Below, in pieces: positions 24,600 to 36,540 of a stretch of 64,000 bases of DNA (its first letter is position 1; the number at the start of each line of letters is the position of its first letter). Below the pieces are notes generated by a model. The model saw only the letters and a program-made list of their open reading frames with translations. It made no database searches and was not told where the DNA came from. The stretch is from Gigantopelta aegis. Its lineage: Eukaryota; Mollusca; Gastropoda; Neomphalida; Peltospiridae. The translations under genes were made by a program, and so were the position numbers. The stretch is taken from assembly GCF_016097555.1 (NCBI RefSeq), contig NC_054706.1, positions 24,557,878-24,621,877 of the forward strand. Direction: 5' to 3'.

Positions 24600-24900
24600 C
24601 CAAAAGACACAGAGCTATTCTCTGAAGATGAGCTTTGTTACACTTTAAATCCTTTCTTGCATCCACAAGAAACCAGTTTATGATAGATGTTTGAGGTTTC
24701 AGGACATATCGTCATGGGTGGCTCATACATGTCATCCTCTATCTTGATCCAGCCCCAGCTAGTAAGCAAAATGAGCAAAGGTGATAGGTGCAGTGTTTTC
24801 ATAGATATGATCACCTTGGTACCGGCCCCCCAGAGCAGTTAGCTGGATGGTCGTCTTTACGTATATTTTCTTCTTACAAACTGCTTCTTTCTGGCTTTAT
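24600..24900 (-). pseudogene. C-terminal fragment of a CXC-tailed giant protein
   Basis: On the minus strand one frame gives IQLTALGGRYQGDHIY. A shifted frame gives WGWIKIEDDMYEPPMTICPE and then YHKLVSCGCKKGF before a stop. I recall this layout (a RA.YQGGH-type helix, WGW, a YEP..T stretch, then CGCKKGC) as the C-terminal end of large uncharacterised invertebrate proteins that finish in a CXC-type cysteine motif. The decayed protein at 33803-39450 ends in a comparable way. Only the tail is preserved, with frame shifts. Confidence 0.5.
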
Positions 24901-25831
24901 TTAATGCAAGACCTTATTCAGTCATAGATCAGTATTATAATGTTCTCATTGGTGAGCACACGTTCTGCTGTAAAACATATGAATGGATCACAATTTATGC
25001 AGTTCGAAGGCTGTTTAATCAGAGAGTGGGAGGTGGGGGACAATATTAGGGAAAAACGGCTTGCTATAAAAGGTTTGCCACTAAATATTAGATCTTCACA
25101 TATCCAGAATCACACCATAGGTGGACCATCATGCCAACAGGCTTCTGGAAATGTGTAGGTCGCTGTTAAATATGATGTCCCACTCTGATAATCGTGCAGT
25201 GTTTTCCACTTGCCCAGAAGTCGGTCTCAGATTTTGTTTCTTTATGGTAAGTGTTCAATTTGTTTTAAGTTGATTCAGAATGATTTTTCCCCAAGGAATC
25301 TGATCGTGCAAATAGATTTTGAAAAATAAACTGTGCTCAAACGCGCACACTCACTTACATATGGAAATGTTGGAAGACTTAAAAAAAAATTGTATCAATT
25401 TAAGGATGGCTACATCGATCAAATTATGTTCAAAATCCAAGATGGTCACCGTATTGCTCACCATTCAGATTGGCCGCCAAAATGGTGAGCTTGTCTAAAG
25501 GGTTCACCAAGTACATGTCAAGTCCCCTTAATGTTTTTGTCTTGCATATTTACTGTCACATTATTGTAGCAGATTGATAATCAGATGAACAATAATACAA
25601 ACTAGCTGTCAAAGATAGAGAAATGTTATCAGATATGGCATCAAATATGCAAACTTGGAAAAACAAGTTCACAATGGGAACACGATACCTAGATTGAGTG
25701 TTAAATTATGTGTGTATGTTCATAAGTTTATCGGGAAATAGTTGATGATTAATATAATTCATGTGGACGTGTATCGATGATTATAGTAGTTGTTTCATAA
25801 ATTATAATAATGAGTTTTTGTTTCGTTGATT
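24901..25831. other. Unassigned interval
   Basis: No supported feature is present. It may include upstream, unrecognisable parts of the CXC-protein relic. Confidence 0.4.
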
Positions 25832-25835
25832 TTAA

Positions 25836-26219
25836 AGGGACATTCCCGAGTTTGCTGCATTGTAAGATGTTTTTGACTAATAAAATACTTCTACAATTAA
25901 ACTTACATATTAAATATATTTTCTTGTTTAGAATATCAGTGTGTGTATATTCAATGTGTTTCTGGTCGTCTTAATATTTGTAAGAAGCCCAAACTGGAAT
26001 TTGTCTTCAAATAATTTCGTACGTAAAAAAATGTGTTTTTTTGGGGGAAATTAAATGAAATTTAACCTAGTACAAATATTAGAACAACCAGAAACACGTT
26101 TAATATGTAGCCACTAATATTTTATGCAGAAAAATAATATTTGATATGTAATTACAATCGTCAAAATGTCTCTGTCGATAACATCTTTAAAAAAATTCAG
26201 AAAACTCAGGAATGTCCCT
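25836..26219. mobile_element. Complete TTAA-flanked MITE
   Basis: TTAA at 25832-25835 and 26220-26223 flank an element starting AGGGACATTCCCGAGTTTGC and ending in the reverse complement form AACTCAGGAATGTCCCT. TTAA duplication is the hallmark of piggyBac-type transposition. It is non-coding. Confidence 0.85.
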
Positions 26220-26325
26220 TTAAAAATATATATTTGTTAAAAAACATTTAATTTTTTTAATTCATAAATTGTGAAAATGTTGTGGCTTATTTTACCTTCA
26301 TGTTGTTGGGGTATTTTTTTTGTGG

Positions 26326-26366
26326 GTTTTTAAAAAAAAAAAAATGGGGGGGGGGGGGGGGGGGGG
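26326..26366. repeat. Poly-A then poly-G tract
   Basis: About 17 A residues and about 21 G residues lie side by side. A second A-rich tract is at 26458-26490. Confidence 0.95.
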
Positions 26367-26739
26367 AGTTGCAACAAATCTGCTTTGAGAACAAAAAAGT
26401 GAAACGGTATATCAACCTTGACGTTGTCTGTTTGATATGGGGTAATAAAAAAAGGAAACAAAAAAAAAAAAAAAAGAAAGAAAAAGAAAACAGGGTATAT
26501 GCTACTACAAGCAGTTGTTCAAAACTTTCCTAAGATCCCCTGCGTGTGCTGTAACCTCACCGTGGTGCAGGGGTGTAACATTCTCTTTGAGAATAGCCAA
26601 TACAGCACAAAATATAAGTTTTTAGTAAAATTCAGTATCTGTAAAATTTGTGTTTTTGCACAGTTCTTTACACTGTTTTTGTTTAAGTCTTGAATTTTTA
26701 TATTGATGTTGATCATCACTTTATTTATTTGCATTACCA

Positions 26740-26817
26740 TAGTTTGACACCCAATAGCCGATGTATTTTTCGTGCTGGGGTGTCGTTAAACATTTATTCA
26801 TTCATTCATTCATTCCT
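26740..26817 (+). mobile_element. SINE 3' end with (ATTC)n tail
   Basis: TTTGACACCCAATAGCCGAT and GGGGTGTCGTTAAACATTT are the 3' end of the SINE family seen in reverse at 17172 and 8118. They are followed by ATTC repeats. Confidence 0.75.
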
Positions 26818-28079
26818 AAGATCAACTTTAGATAAACTTTACATGTGATACCCCTCATCCTGCTCCTGGTGTAAAGAAACATGGAAATGTAGATAGTTTC
26901 TCCAAATGCTATTTCAAATCGGAACAGGCATCAGGTACACTTGAAGTGGTAAACAACCAAGCACAATAATCAACACAGCCACCCCCCAAAAGAATGGCCA
27001 CATGGATGCATTTATGCCTTAAATGTTGATCACCTAAACATGGTTGACTTCCAACGTACGGGCAACGAGGAAGAATTCCTTGAAACAGCAGTGGTATAAA
27101 ATCTTAAAAGAAGAATTTTCATATTGTATAATTAATCTAGGTGGATATGTAACTCTTGAAAAGCATCTTAGATTAGTACTGGTCATATTTAAAACATCAA
27201 TTTCCCCTGTGTATGATTACATTTGATGGATAGCATGTGTTCTCAACTCACAAACATGAACATTGGTAACGCAAATGAAATTACCACCTCAATTATAACA
27301 TTACCCTTCTCATTGTCCATACAATACAAGGATTGGAACTGGAAAATATTAATTAATAACATAGATTATGCAAAAAACAAAAACCCAGCATACTATAGGC
27401 ATTGTTCTGCATCACGGAAAATATGAACTGGTTAACACATCTTTGCATAAGGTTCTTGGAAGAAGAAGGTGAAAACCAGCTGGGCACTTGACAGTTCACT
27501 CCACAAAAGATGTCATCAATAGGTGACACAAAGTTAGGACATTTTTTTTTTTTTTTTTTTTTTCAAACAAACAGCATCAACATTCGAACATAGCACTTGA
27601 GTAAACTGATGACAGTAATAGCTGATACAGCTTAATTCTACATGTATGCAACTCTGATACCCAATTCACTCTAGGGACATTTCGTATATCTGTATTTGTT
27701 TTGGCTGTGCGAGTATGAAAATAGTAAGGTATGGCTTCTGGCGACAGTTTGCTTTTATTTACAGATACTAGTCGTTGCATGCACTGTTAAACATCTTGCA
27801 ATTATAACGAATGTATTCTAGGGTATCTAGCAAGCATTTCCACAGACCCCAAGTATTTCTAAAAACATATTTGGAAACTGGACACGCAAAGATCTCGATC
27901 CTCGTTAGAAGAATGGTTCTTCTAGATTTGTACTAACAATAGTGAACATTACATTGTAGATGTATGTGTAAAATCTGAAGTCCCAACCAATGGTACGAGC
28001 CTGTGTTTCTATTTCACCCATGGACTCAAGCGTTTAGACACTTGTGGAGGTTGCCAAAGAGTGATTCGTCACAACCTTT
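26818..28079. other. Unassigned interval
   Basis: No gene is supported. A poly-T run lies at 27541-27563. Confidence 0.5.
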
Positions 28080-29460
28080 TGAGCTGATCTCCAAGGTGCA
28101 TGGAAAGATTAAAAAGGATCAATGAAACAACATGGATTCGAACCTATGCCACTGTAGATCTAATTTACCACAGATATTCAGAACAAATTTTCAGGATCTG
28201 TAATAGAGATACATACGATTTCATTACAATATGTATCAACTGTTGTAAATGTGTTAGAAGGCGTCAACTGACTATTGTTTCATTCTTTTTTCCAGCCGAC
28301 ATGGACGCCATTTTGTATTTATCTGGATGGTTTTAGCATTTTTAATTTCAAACACAGACATCAGCCAAGTGTATTCACTTTTTAGGTTCTTGTCAATTTC
28401 ACAGAAAAGACCAGAAGTGACTAAAATTTAGTACTTTTTAACTGATGTATGAAAAAGTGGAACAAATTGGTCACATAATATCAGGATTCGAACTCATATT
28501 ACTACAGATCTAATTACTCTCAAAATCATACCAAATAGTTAGGATCTGTAATAGTGATACATAACATTTTATTACAACCATGCCAAAATAGACACCATAT
28601 TGGAATTTATCCAGACATCATATCACATCAGCCTGCCTGATGTGCTTTAGTAAAGAGTAATAAGTTTTGTAATTGTTTGCCATTTTTCATCACCAGAGGA
28701 AGACGAGAAGTGTCAAAAGATTAAAATGTGTTAGCCCCGTATAATTGCTGCATAAAAGGTTGAAAACAATATGAGAGCATATCGTCACCATCCGGATTTG
28801 AAGACATCTCCATACAGATCTCAATACACTACAAAATCAGAACAACTTGATAGCATTTGTAATAGAGGAGCGGGACGTAGCCCAGTGGTAAAGCGCTCGC
28901 TCGATTCGCGGTTGATCTGGGATCAATCCCCGGCAGTGGACCCATTGGGCTATTTCTCGTTCCAGTCAGTGCACCATGACTGGTATATTAAAGGCCGTGG
29001 TATGTACTACCCTGTCTGTGGGATGGTGCATATAAAAGATCACTTGCTGCTAATCGAAAAGAGTAGCCCATGAATTGGCGACAGCGGGTTTCCTCTCTCA
29101 ATATTTCTGTTGTCCTTAACCATATGTCTGACGCCATATAACTGTAAATAAAATGTGTTGAGTGCGTCGTTAAATAAGACATTTCTTTCTTTCTTTTGTA
29201 ATAGAGATAAATACTATTTTAATACAAGCAGTTTCAAATGTTTTTGATGAGTTAGAATGACTTGCGGTAACCAGCAAACAATAATTTCGTTTTTTCCCGC
29301 CAAAATGGACGCCATCTTGATTTTTTTATAACTACCTCATCATATCAGTTTTATCCATAGACAACAGTAAAGGGTAATTACTTGTGTAACTTCCTGCCAA
29401 TTTTCATTATCATAGAAAGAACACAAGGGACTAAAATCTTAAATTTGTTAACACTACCCC
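28080..29460. repeat. Degenerate tandem repeat, about three units
   Basis: Units near 28120, 28470 and 28790 share GGATTCGAAC-like, CAGATCTAAT-like and TTTGTAATAGAGATA-like motifs. The first and last also share AAATGGACGCCAT-like sequence. The SINE at 28868 interrupts the last unit. Confidence 0.6.
28868..29194 (+). mobile_element. Full-length tRNA-derived SINE with perfect TSD
   Basis: The head reads GCGGGACGTAGCCCAGTGG, with box-A-like and box-B-like parts (GATCAATCCC). The conserved core and the tail TTAAATAAGACATTTC follow. Identical 12 bp target duplications TTTGTAATAGAG lie at 28856-28867 and 29195-29206. Confidence 0.93.
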
Positions 29461-29484
29461 TTATCTCAGAGACTTTTGCATAAG

Positions 29485-29715
29485 TCTGGTAGCCCTAAAC
29501 TAACCAACGTAAGTATGGTAGGTACTAGGTTCGCATCTTGGTACCGGGTGGCTAGGTGAAATGTCACAATACGGACTTCTCATTAACAACTAACTACCCT
29601 CCACTGTCCTGGAAACATACCCCAGATAGCGGAAGTGTGTGTGCGAGTATGTGTCCAAGACAGCGTGCTTAAACCTTAATTGGATGTAAGCACGGAAATA
29701 AATATAAACTAACAC
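29485..29715 (+). mobile_element. Second SINE family
   Basis: It starts with a tRNA-like stretch containing GGTTCGCATCTTGGTACC. It ends with CAGCGTGCTTAAACCTTAAT and TAAGCACGGAAATAAATA. I recall this 3' end from another dispersed molluscan SINE. Confidence 0.65.
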
Positions 29716-29744
29716 AATGTATTTATTAACTTTGTTTTAACCCT

Positions 29745-31050
29745 TATCCTGCCGCATTCCTTTTGCTAAATTTAAAGAATTTTCACCTGTTCTACATTTC
29801 TAGTAATTTTATTCAAATCCATGGACATTTTAACATGAAATTACACCCATATATACCATAATGATCCACCTACGTAATGATAGCATTTTGTAGATGGTTA
29901 TTTTATTTATGTTACCATGGCAACACCTGCAAATTTCAATATACCATATTTTCATTAATAATTATGAAAACTTTAATTAAAAACTAATATATATTTTTCC
30001 ATTTCAGTCTATGCTGTGATTTATTAACCATACTGCTTGATGTAAAGAAAAAATTAAGTCGACAATCACGTTTTTTCTAAAAAAAAATAGGGTCAGATGT
30101 GCATTCGGCTATCAACGCATTTTTGTCAATTATGAACATAATTTCCAACATTAACTATTATACATTTCTGGTAATATTATTAAAATCAGTTGACATTTCA
30201 GCATGAAATTACACTCATATATACTAAGAATATCCACCTACGTAACGCTAACATTTTATAGTCAGTTATATTATTTATGTTACCATGGCAACACCTGCAA
30301 ATTTCAATATACCATATTTTCATTAATAATTATGAAAACTTTAATTAAAAACTAATATATATTTTTCAATTTAAGTCTATGCTGTGATTTATTAACCATA
30401 CTGCTTGATGTAAAGAAATAATTAAGTCGACAACCGCGGTTTTTCTGAAAAATAGGGTCAGATGCGCATTCGGCTATCAACGCATTTTTTTGTAAATTAT
30501 GAACATAATTTCCAACATTAAGTATTATACATTTCTGGTAATATTATTAAAATCAGTTGGCATTTCAGCATGAAATTATACACATATATACTAAGAATAT
30601 CCACCTACATAACACTAACATTTTATAGTCAGTTATATTATTTATGTTACCATGGCAACACCTAAAACTTTCAATATACCATATTTTCATTAATAATTAT
30701 GAAAACTTTAATTAAAAATTAATACTTTGCTTTTAATTTAAGTCTATGGTGTGATCTATTAACCATACTACTCGATTTAGAAAAAGAATTAAGTAGATTG
30801 CCAATTTTGTTTTTGAATAATAGGGTCAAATGCACATACTACCATCAACGCATTTTTGTAACTTGTGGACATTGTGTCCAACATTACCTAGACACTAAAA
30901 ATATGTATACTATCTCTATTACTTTATATATCTTTGTCAAATGACACAAGATTTTAAAAAAGGTATATGCCCTTTCACTTCCTGTCATTTTCAAATGAAC
31001 ATAATTAATTATGTTACCATGGTAACCAAAGCAAAAAGAGGAACCGTTTC
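29745..31050. repeat. Tandem repeat of about 367 bp
   Basis: The anchor ACCATGGCAACACC starts at 29914, 30282 and 30649, with a relative at 31016. The spacing is 367-368 bp. The last unit is more diverged. Confidence 0.9.
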
Positions 31051-31211
31051 CCATATGAAATGTTTTAAATGAATTTATTTGAATACAAATCATTGTATAA
31101 TGATGTAATAATAAGCTCCCAGCTGTTTACAAGAGATGGGTGAAAATTGTTAATTCTGTTACCACGGTAACCAATGCAAAACAAAACAAATTTCTAATCT
31201 ATATAGATTAG

Positions 31212-32294
31212 TGAGATTACAAATACTGCACCTTCGGGTGAGTTTTTGATAAGAATTTACCTACATTTTACATGTTTTTAACCTCTACTAAGTACGGGGA
31301 ATGTTTTTAGTAAAATCTGCTATGACCAGTGGATGCGCCTTATCAGATACCTTTAGGATCATGTTGCCCTGTAGTTTGAGATTGGGTTGTTGTCTTAAGA
31401 GACGATAATCCGATTAGCGAACAAACACTAATTAACTCAGTTACAGGCTGATAGCCGGTCTAGCCCCCAGCGGTGCAGCGGAGTCCGCGTTAGGGGTATA
31501 AAAAGGTTTGGCGGGACTTTTAATAGGGGAGGCCGACACCCACTGTTCCCACGATAGGGTACGGGCTACGTCTTGGTATTTCTTGGATGCCGGTCCTCAA
31601 GAGATATATTCTTGAGAGACCAAACCTCACCGCTGGACCTGGTAACTATGTTTCTGATCGTCAGGTCGTTGATGTTTTATTTGTGTGATATTATTGTCTG
31701 TTTAGTAGACCTCGTATGTGATGTTGGTAACCCTAACCTGTGGATTAATCTAACTGATAGATAAGCCTGATAAAGTAAGAATCAGAAGTTAATCCGATAA
31801 AGAGCTCGACTAGGTATTGTAATTAACAAATGGGAGGCTAATATAAGAATAACCCTTATATCCATTGTTTGATTTGTTTACTGTTAATTTAACAGGTTAA
31901 TTAAGTCACACGTCAGTTATGGAATGCCGATAATTTGGCGTTCATTATAGGTATAGTACTAGTGTAATCGGTAGGTAGCCTAGAGAGGGCTGGGGATTCC
32001 TGGTAACGGGTAATTAACCCTGTAGGATTAAGACAGACTGTACCGTGAAATAATATATTGCTGTCATACTATATATAGGTATATATCAATAGGAAGAATT
32101 TGTATGGTATAATAATAATTGTTTCCCAAAATCACTGTTGTTGGAGTTATTTTTCATAGGACCATAAATAGTATGATGGTTAATTTTGTCACGTGATCGA
32201 CTATAGTCCATGACCCCTAGAGGTACGAGCCACCTAAGGTATTATATATATTGTGGGACTAGATCACCGTGACAGGTAGGAGTAAAGATAAAAA
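31212..32294 (+). mobile_element. LTR of the Gmr1-like element, inverted relative to its partner
   Basis: This is the reverse complement of 44351-45475 with few differences; the partner has about 43 extra bp near 44475-44517. It begins TGAGATTACAAATACTGC. A TATA box (TATAAAAAGG) lies at 31497-31506. A normal 3' LTR of a minus-strand element would lie in the other orientation. Confidence 0.85.
31497..31506 (+). promoter_or_regulatory. LTR TATA box
   Basis: GGGGTATAAAAAGG lies in a GC-richer stretch about 285 bp from the LTR start, as expected for a U3 promoter. Its counterpart in the other LTR is at about 45182-45191 on the minus strand. Confidence 0.6.
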
Positions 32295-32429
32295 TAACAC
32301 CTATGGGCATACATATACATAATAGCAACAGAGGGTGATTACCAGTAATCACTCTTAGTGTTTATGTCTCTGGTAAGAAAAACAAAACAACACAGCTGAC
32401 CGCTGTCCACTCAAGACGACGGGAAATCT

Positions 32430-32703
32430 TTACGCCCTTGATAAGGCGTCGGCCAATACATTACTGGCTGCTGGCCAGTGCTGGATCGTAATTGGGTAGT
32501 CCTGTAACATGAGGCTCCATCTCAAAATTCTTTGATTGGTCGCCTTCATTCGGTGTATGAACGTTAGAGGGTTGTTGGTGACCGTCAAATGTTTTTGAAA
32601 AGAAACTCACGGGGTGATCGAGTCCCTTCTGATCTTCTTGAAACATAACGGCTCCGGCCCCAACGTCGCTGGCATCGACAGCTAGCTTAAAAGGACGCCG
32701 ATA
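32430..32703 (-). pseudogene. Gmr1-like pol: RNase H part, cut off by an insertion
   Basis: Reading from the right, the frame gives PFKLAVDASDVGAGAVMFQ, then DHPVSFFSKTF, and ends at LADALSRA with a stop at 32430-32432. These are hallmark motifs of gypsy-type RNase H. The preceding residues (CQTPVMAAPNY) lie at about 39930-39965, so the 7.2 kb DNA element split this domain. The middle part (32461-32646) is frameshifted. The integrase is not downstream, because in this element it lies before RT. Confidence 0.85.
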
Positions 32704-32705
32704 TA

Positions 32706-33039
32706 GTCAGGTCAATTTATGAAATTTTAGGCCCTTACCCCAAAAAAATTGCAACAAAAGGTTTTTTTGTTTTATCTGATACATTGGGTATTAGGCATTG
32801 TCAGAAAAAAAATCGAATTGAATCTGACCCCGGGAAGGGGGTTAATTAGCATAATTTATACATGGCGACCCCCCAAAATTTCAATGTACAGGAAACTTTT
32901 TTATGCTTCATTTTTCAGCCCACAAATGTATTACCAAGAGATAGAAACATGATACCAAAATACCAAATACACGTCAACAATGTTGTATGACATCACCATG
33001 ACGTCATAATGACGTCACCATGACGTCATAATGACGTCA
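32706..33039. repeat. Left TIR of the 7.2 kb element
   Basis: This is mirrored at the other end. Shared inner blocks include CCCCAAAAAAATTGCAACAAA, GGGGGTTAATTAGCATAAT and TTATGCTTCATTTTTCA. Confidence 0.85.
32988..33039. promoter_or_regulatory. Array of TGACGTCA (CRE-like) palindromes at 11 bp spacing
   Basis: Exact TGACGTCA octamers start at 32999, 33010, 33021 and 33032, with a degenerate TGACATCA at 32988. The 11 bp period places them on the same face of the helix. Matching sites near the other end are at 39448 and 39459 (11 bp apart), 39600, and degenerate ones at 39612 and 39623. They could bind the element's own protein or a host CREB/ATF factor. Confidence 0.6.
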
Positions 33040-33206
33040 TTTTGTTTGAGGTGACCCCGCTTGTGAATTTTGGTGCAACTTATTGTTATATAGTAATTAA
33101 TTTGGTAAATAAGTTTTTCTATTTCAAAATAGTGGGATTTATTGTATTTTAATGCATAATTGAAGCAAATATCATCCTTTAATTAATCGGATTATTTTCA
33201 TTTCAG

Positions 33207-33271
33207 ACAATTCCGGGCCCATCTTCACTGACACATCTTGAGGTTATTAATGCTTTCAGAGAAGACCGAAG
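33207..33271 (+). other. Possible 5' UTR exon of the giant-protein gene
   Basis: A TTTTCATTTCAG acceptor precedes 33207 and a GGTATGAT donor follows 33271. A second acceptor, TTGCCATTTCAG, lies just before the start codon at 33803. Joining them places a stop ahead of the ATG, so this would be untranslated. Confidence 0.35.
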
Positions 33272-35499
33272 GTATGATATGTTTGCTTGTTTAGCCCTCC
33301 ATATATTTAGGTGCTGCCATCTATAATTATCCACTTAAAATAAAAGAAAGTAATCAAGCCATGCTTTCAGATTTTGGTGAAATTTGTGCAAAATGATAAG
33401 TTAACTCTATATAGTAACAGTTTATTTTGATAAACTCATGTTTGTAAATGCCATAGAAACACCAGGTAAGTCCTAAAGTGAAGATGATTACTTTAAAAGT
33501 AATTAAAATTTGGTTCTTGGATGCATGCAGGCCTACTCCATGTGTCATGTGTGTGGTGTCTTTACACATGCTGTTAATATATGGAGTGCTGATTGTTATC
33601 AAATCTTGTGAAGTAAACCTTGTGTAGCATGTATTTTTTCATTAGTTGAGCTCTTATCGTATCTGGATTTTGCAAAACATTCATTATTTCTGTAGTATAG
33701 ATCACATGAAAGACAATTGATAACAGGTCTTAAGAACTGGTGTTCATAAATGATTATCAGTGGGTTAACAATTAGTCTCTTGCCATTTCAGCAATCCCAT
33801 AAATGAGTGCAAGCGAAAGCAAGCCTGGGGGAGATGTTTGTCCCATATGCAGAAAAGAATTTGATGACGGCAGTGAAAAAGACATTTCCACTCTGTTCGA
33901 GAAAGGTGCCAATACGATAAACGAATCAAGTAGGAACCGAGGCCGAGAGGACGTAGTTGCACAGGCTGGACAAAGAGTCCACAAACGTTGTCGGAGTGAT
34001 TGGACTAATCCAATTGACATTAAAAAAGCTTTAAGGCAATGTCAGGGAACAGGTTCACCTATAAAAAAGAGAAGTGCTCGAATTAGCCTGGGTTCCTATG
34101 ACAATACAACCCATTGTTTATTCTGTGGACAACTGGTTGTCAAAGATACACATGGTCATAATGAGCCTGCTAGTGAAGTGCATACTCTTTCATTCCCTAG
34201 TAAGATATTATCAGACTGTGAAAAGCGAGCAGATGACTGGGCATTTACTGTCAGGGGCCGAATTGAGTGCTTTGGCAATGATCCCCACTCCAGGACTGTA
34301 TTTTATCATGTGCAATGCAGTTCTAACTTTCGAACAGGTAGAGGTATCCCTGAGCAATTTCAAGTTGAACCACCAGCAAAACGGAAGAAGTTCGGCAGGG
34401 CCGAAAAACCAGGATCAGAACCAGGCCTTCGATCGTATGTGTCAATACCTTGAGGAAAATGACGAGGAGCAGCTAACAATCTCTCGTATCTTGTTAGAAG
34501 AATGGGAGGTTATTTACTTCAGGATGGCTCCGTCCCATATGGGAACCAGTACCTCAAGGAAAAACTGAAAGGGCGGTATGGTGATTCGATATGCATTGCT
34601 GAAGGTGAAGGTCTCCAAGACATTGTGACAATGAAGAAAAGACATCCAGGATACTGAGAGATACTTCAAGAGTGCCAAAAAGGGATGAAGAAAGTCAGAA
34701 ACGTGCTATTATAAAAACGGCAGCTAAATTGATGAAGAGTGACATTAAGACAATATTCCGTCCGTTGTTGATCAATACCCATCATCGGAAAGTCTTAGGC
34801 TGGGCCCTGCCCTGGACTATTTGCAAATGTCCATTCGATACATGCTGAATCTGATTGTTTGTTGGTACCCAACAAACATGAGAAAGTGGCGTCCATTGGA
34901 CATCTATTGTGCAGTCTGTTCGGCCGCGTGCTGTGGTGGCTCCACTACAAATCGGACTCGCTTCCCAGCTTTACCACCTTTACAAGTCCAGGTTCATCGT
35001 GGACACTTTATCAACAATGGGGTTTTGCTCATCTTATGCAGAAACTCAACGATTTCAGAAAAATGCTGCTGATGTAGTTTCATCAGATATATTAGGTGGA
35101 CCATTGCCTGACATGGTGGTTTTTGCTGCTGACAACGTAGACCATAACATTTTTGACCATTGATGGGAAAGGCACGTTTCACGGGATGGGATGTAGCAGC
35201 ATAGCCACCCGCCCGGAACACAGAGCAGCCATATCGTCCAAAGGAAAAAGGCATCCCTTCTGAATGTTAAAGAAATGGCATGTGTTAACATTGGTTGATT
35301 ATCACTTTTTCAAACTATGTGCGCAGCAATGTCAAATTTGAACCCTTGTCTCACTTGTACTGCATCGCACCAGCAGTGGACATCCTGTGGGAGCTTTCCT
35401 CGCGTTTTCACCAGCAAGTGCCACTTTGGCAAGGAATGATGCACACAATTCACAGTGGATGCAAACATCCTGGCATAGTCTCCATAGCATTTCTTCCCA

Positions 35500-36540
35500 T
35501 GATAGACATGTATCCAGGGACCCAACGTGCATTCTCTCTACCCTTTCTTACTTTGCAATCTGGCTCAGAAACAGGATATATCACCCATTGTTACTTTGAC
35601 CATCCGTTATTCTGGAAGGGCTCGGAAATCATCCACAATGCACCAAAGGATAGCTCCTTGAAAGCAATTGTTTTGATGTCACGCCCTGATGAACATGCTT
35701 GAAATGTCAATTGGCACACATGATGCAAGGCAGTGGTCTGTGCTAGTATCTTCGAGGAGAATAGTCGGCGAAAATACTGTGAAGCTTCTCCTGACTGGAA
35801 ATCTGTGCAACGGGCATTTCGAGGCATCTGCTCCTGAGAAATGTTCGGAATGGGAAACTGTTTTTCTGAAGTGATTGACCCAAATGCAAGAGTTCCCAAG
35901 CTCATAGTGGCAGCTTGTGAAAAAACCATACCACATGTTAACTGGGAATCAAGATTCAGAATCTCATCTTATCGGCAGAGAACCAAATTGCTGCCAAATT
36001 CTGGAAGAAACAAACAGTAGGTCGCCCTTGAGCATCAAGGACAAGTACTATGGCTTCAGTAGCTGACAAGATGGTGAAACATTGCGATAATGCTTGTCTT
36101 AGCAGATAGACTGGATCTTGGTCATCCATCTCTCAGCTATTGCTGACTTCTTAGCACACATTTTCGGAGCTCAGGCCACTTTAATTACTTGAAGTCAAGC
36201 TTACGATATCCTCCATCAGTCAGGAAGGATCTTGAAATAAAAATCCCAGGCAGAGGTTAAAAAATTCCAGGATGGGTTAACATTGTTGATCCGCAGAACA
36301 GATCAACTATTTGGGCTGGACTTGGTGCTGTCTTGTAATGTGAAACAGACGCTGACTGAGACTACTCAAGTCCAGCTGGGTGGTTCTTTACATCATGAGG
36401 CAGATGATTCACGTTTTCAGCAGCAAGCACCACTTTGGGTATGGTCATGCACTGTGTGTTCGGAGTACATATTGCTTTGCAAGACTTAATCACCACGCAA
36501 TTCACCACAAGCGAACACATAAGACGAACCCAAGCAAGAG
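35500..36540 (+). repeat. Internal coding duplication, unit 1
   Basis: It runs from ATAGACATGTATCC to the AGCGAACACATAAGACG region. The next 1.05 kb repeats it in the same order. Many one-base indels separate the two units. Confidence 0.8.

Noticed and set aside
28080..29460. CRISPR-like array
   Set aside because: The units are long and degenerate, the genome is animal, and there are no short identical repeats with unique spacers.
34074..34568. Independent 164 aa protein overlapping the giant gene
   Set aside because: Its first half is a shadow frame. Its second half is the giant protein continuing after a frameshift near 34400.
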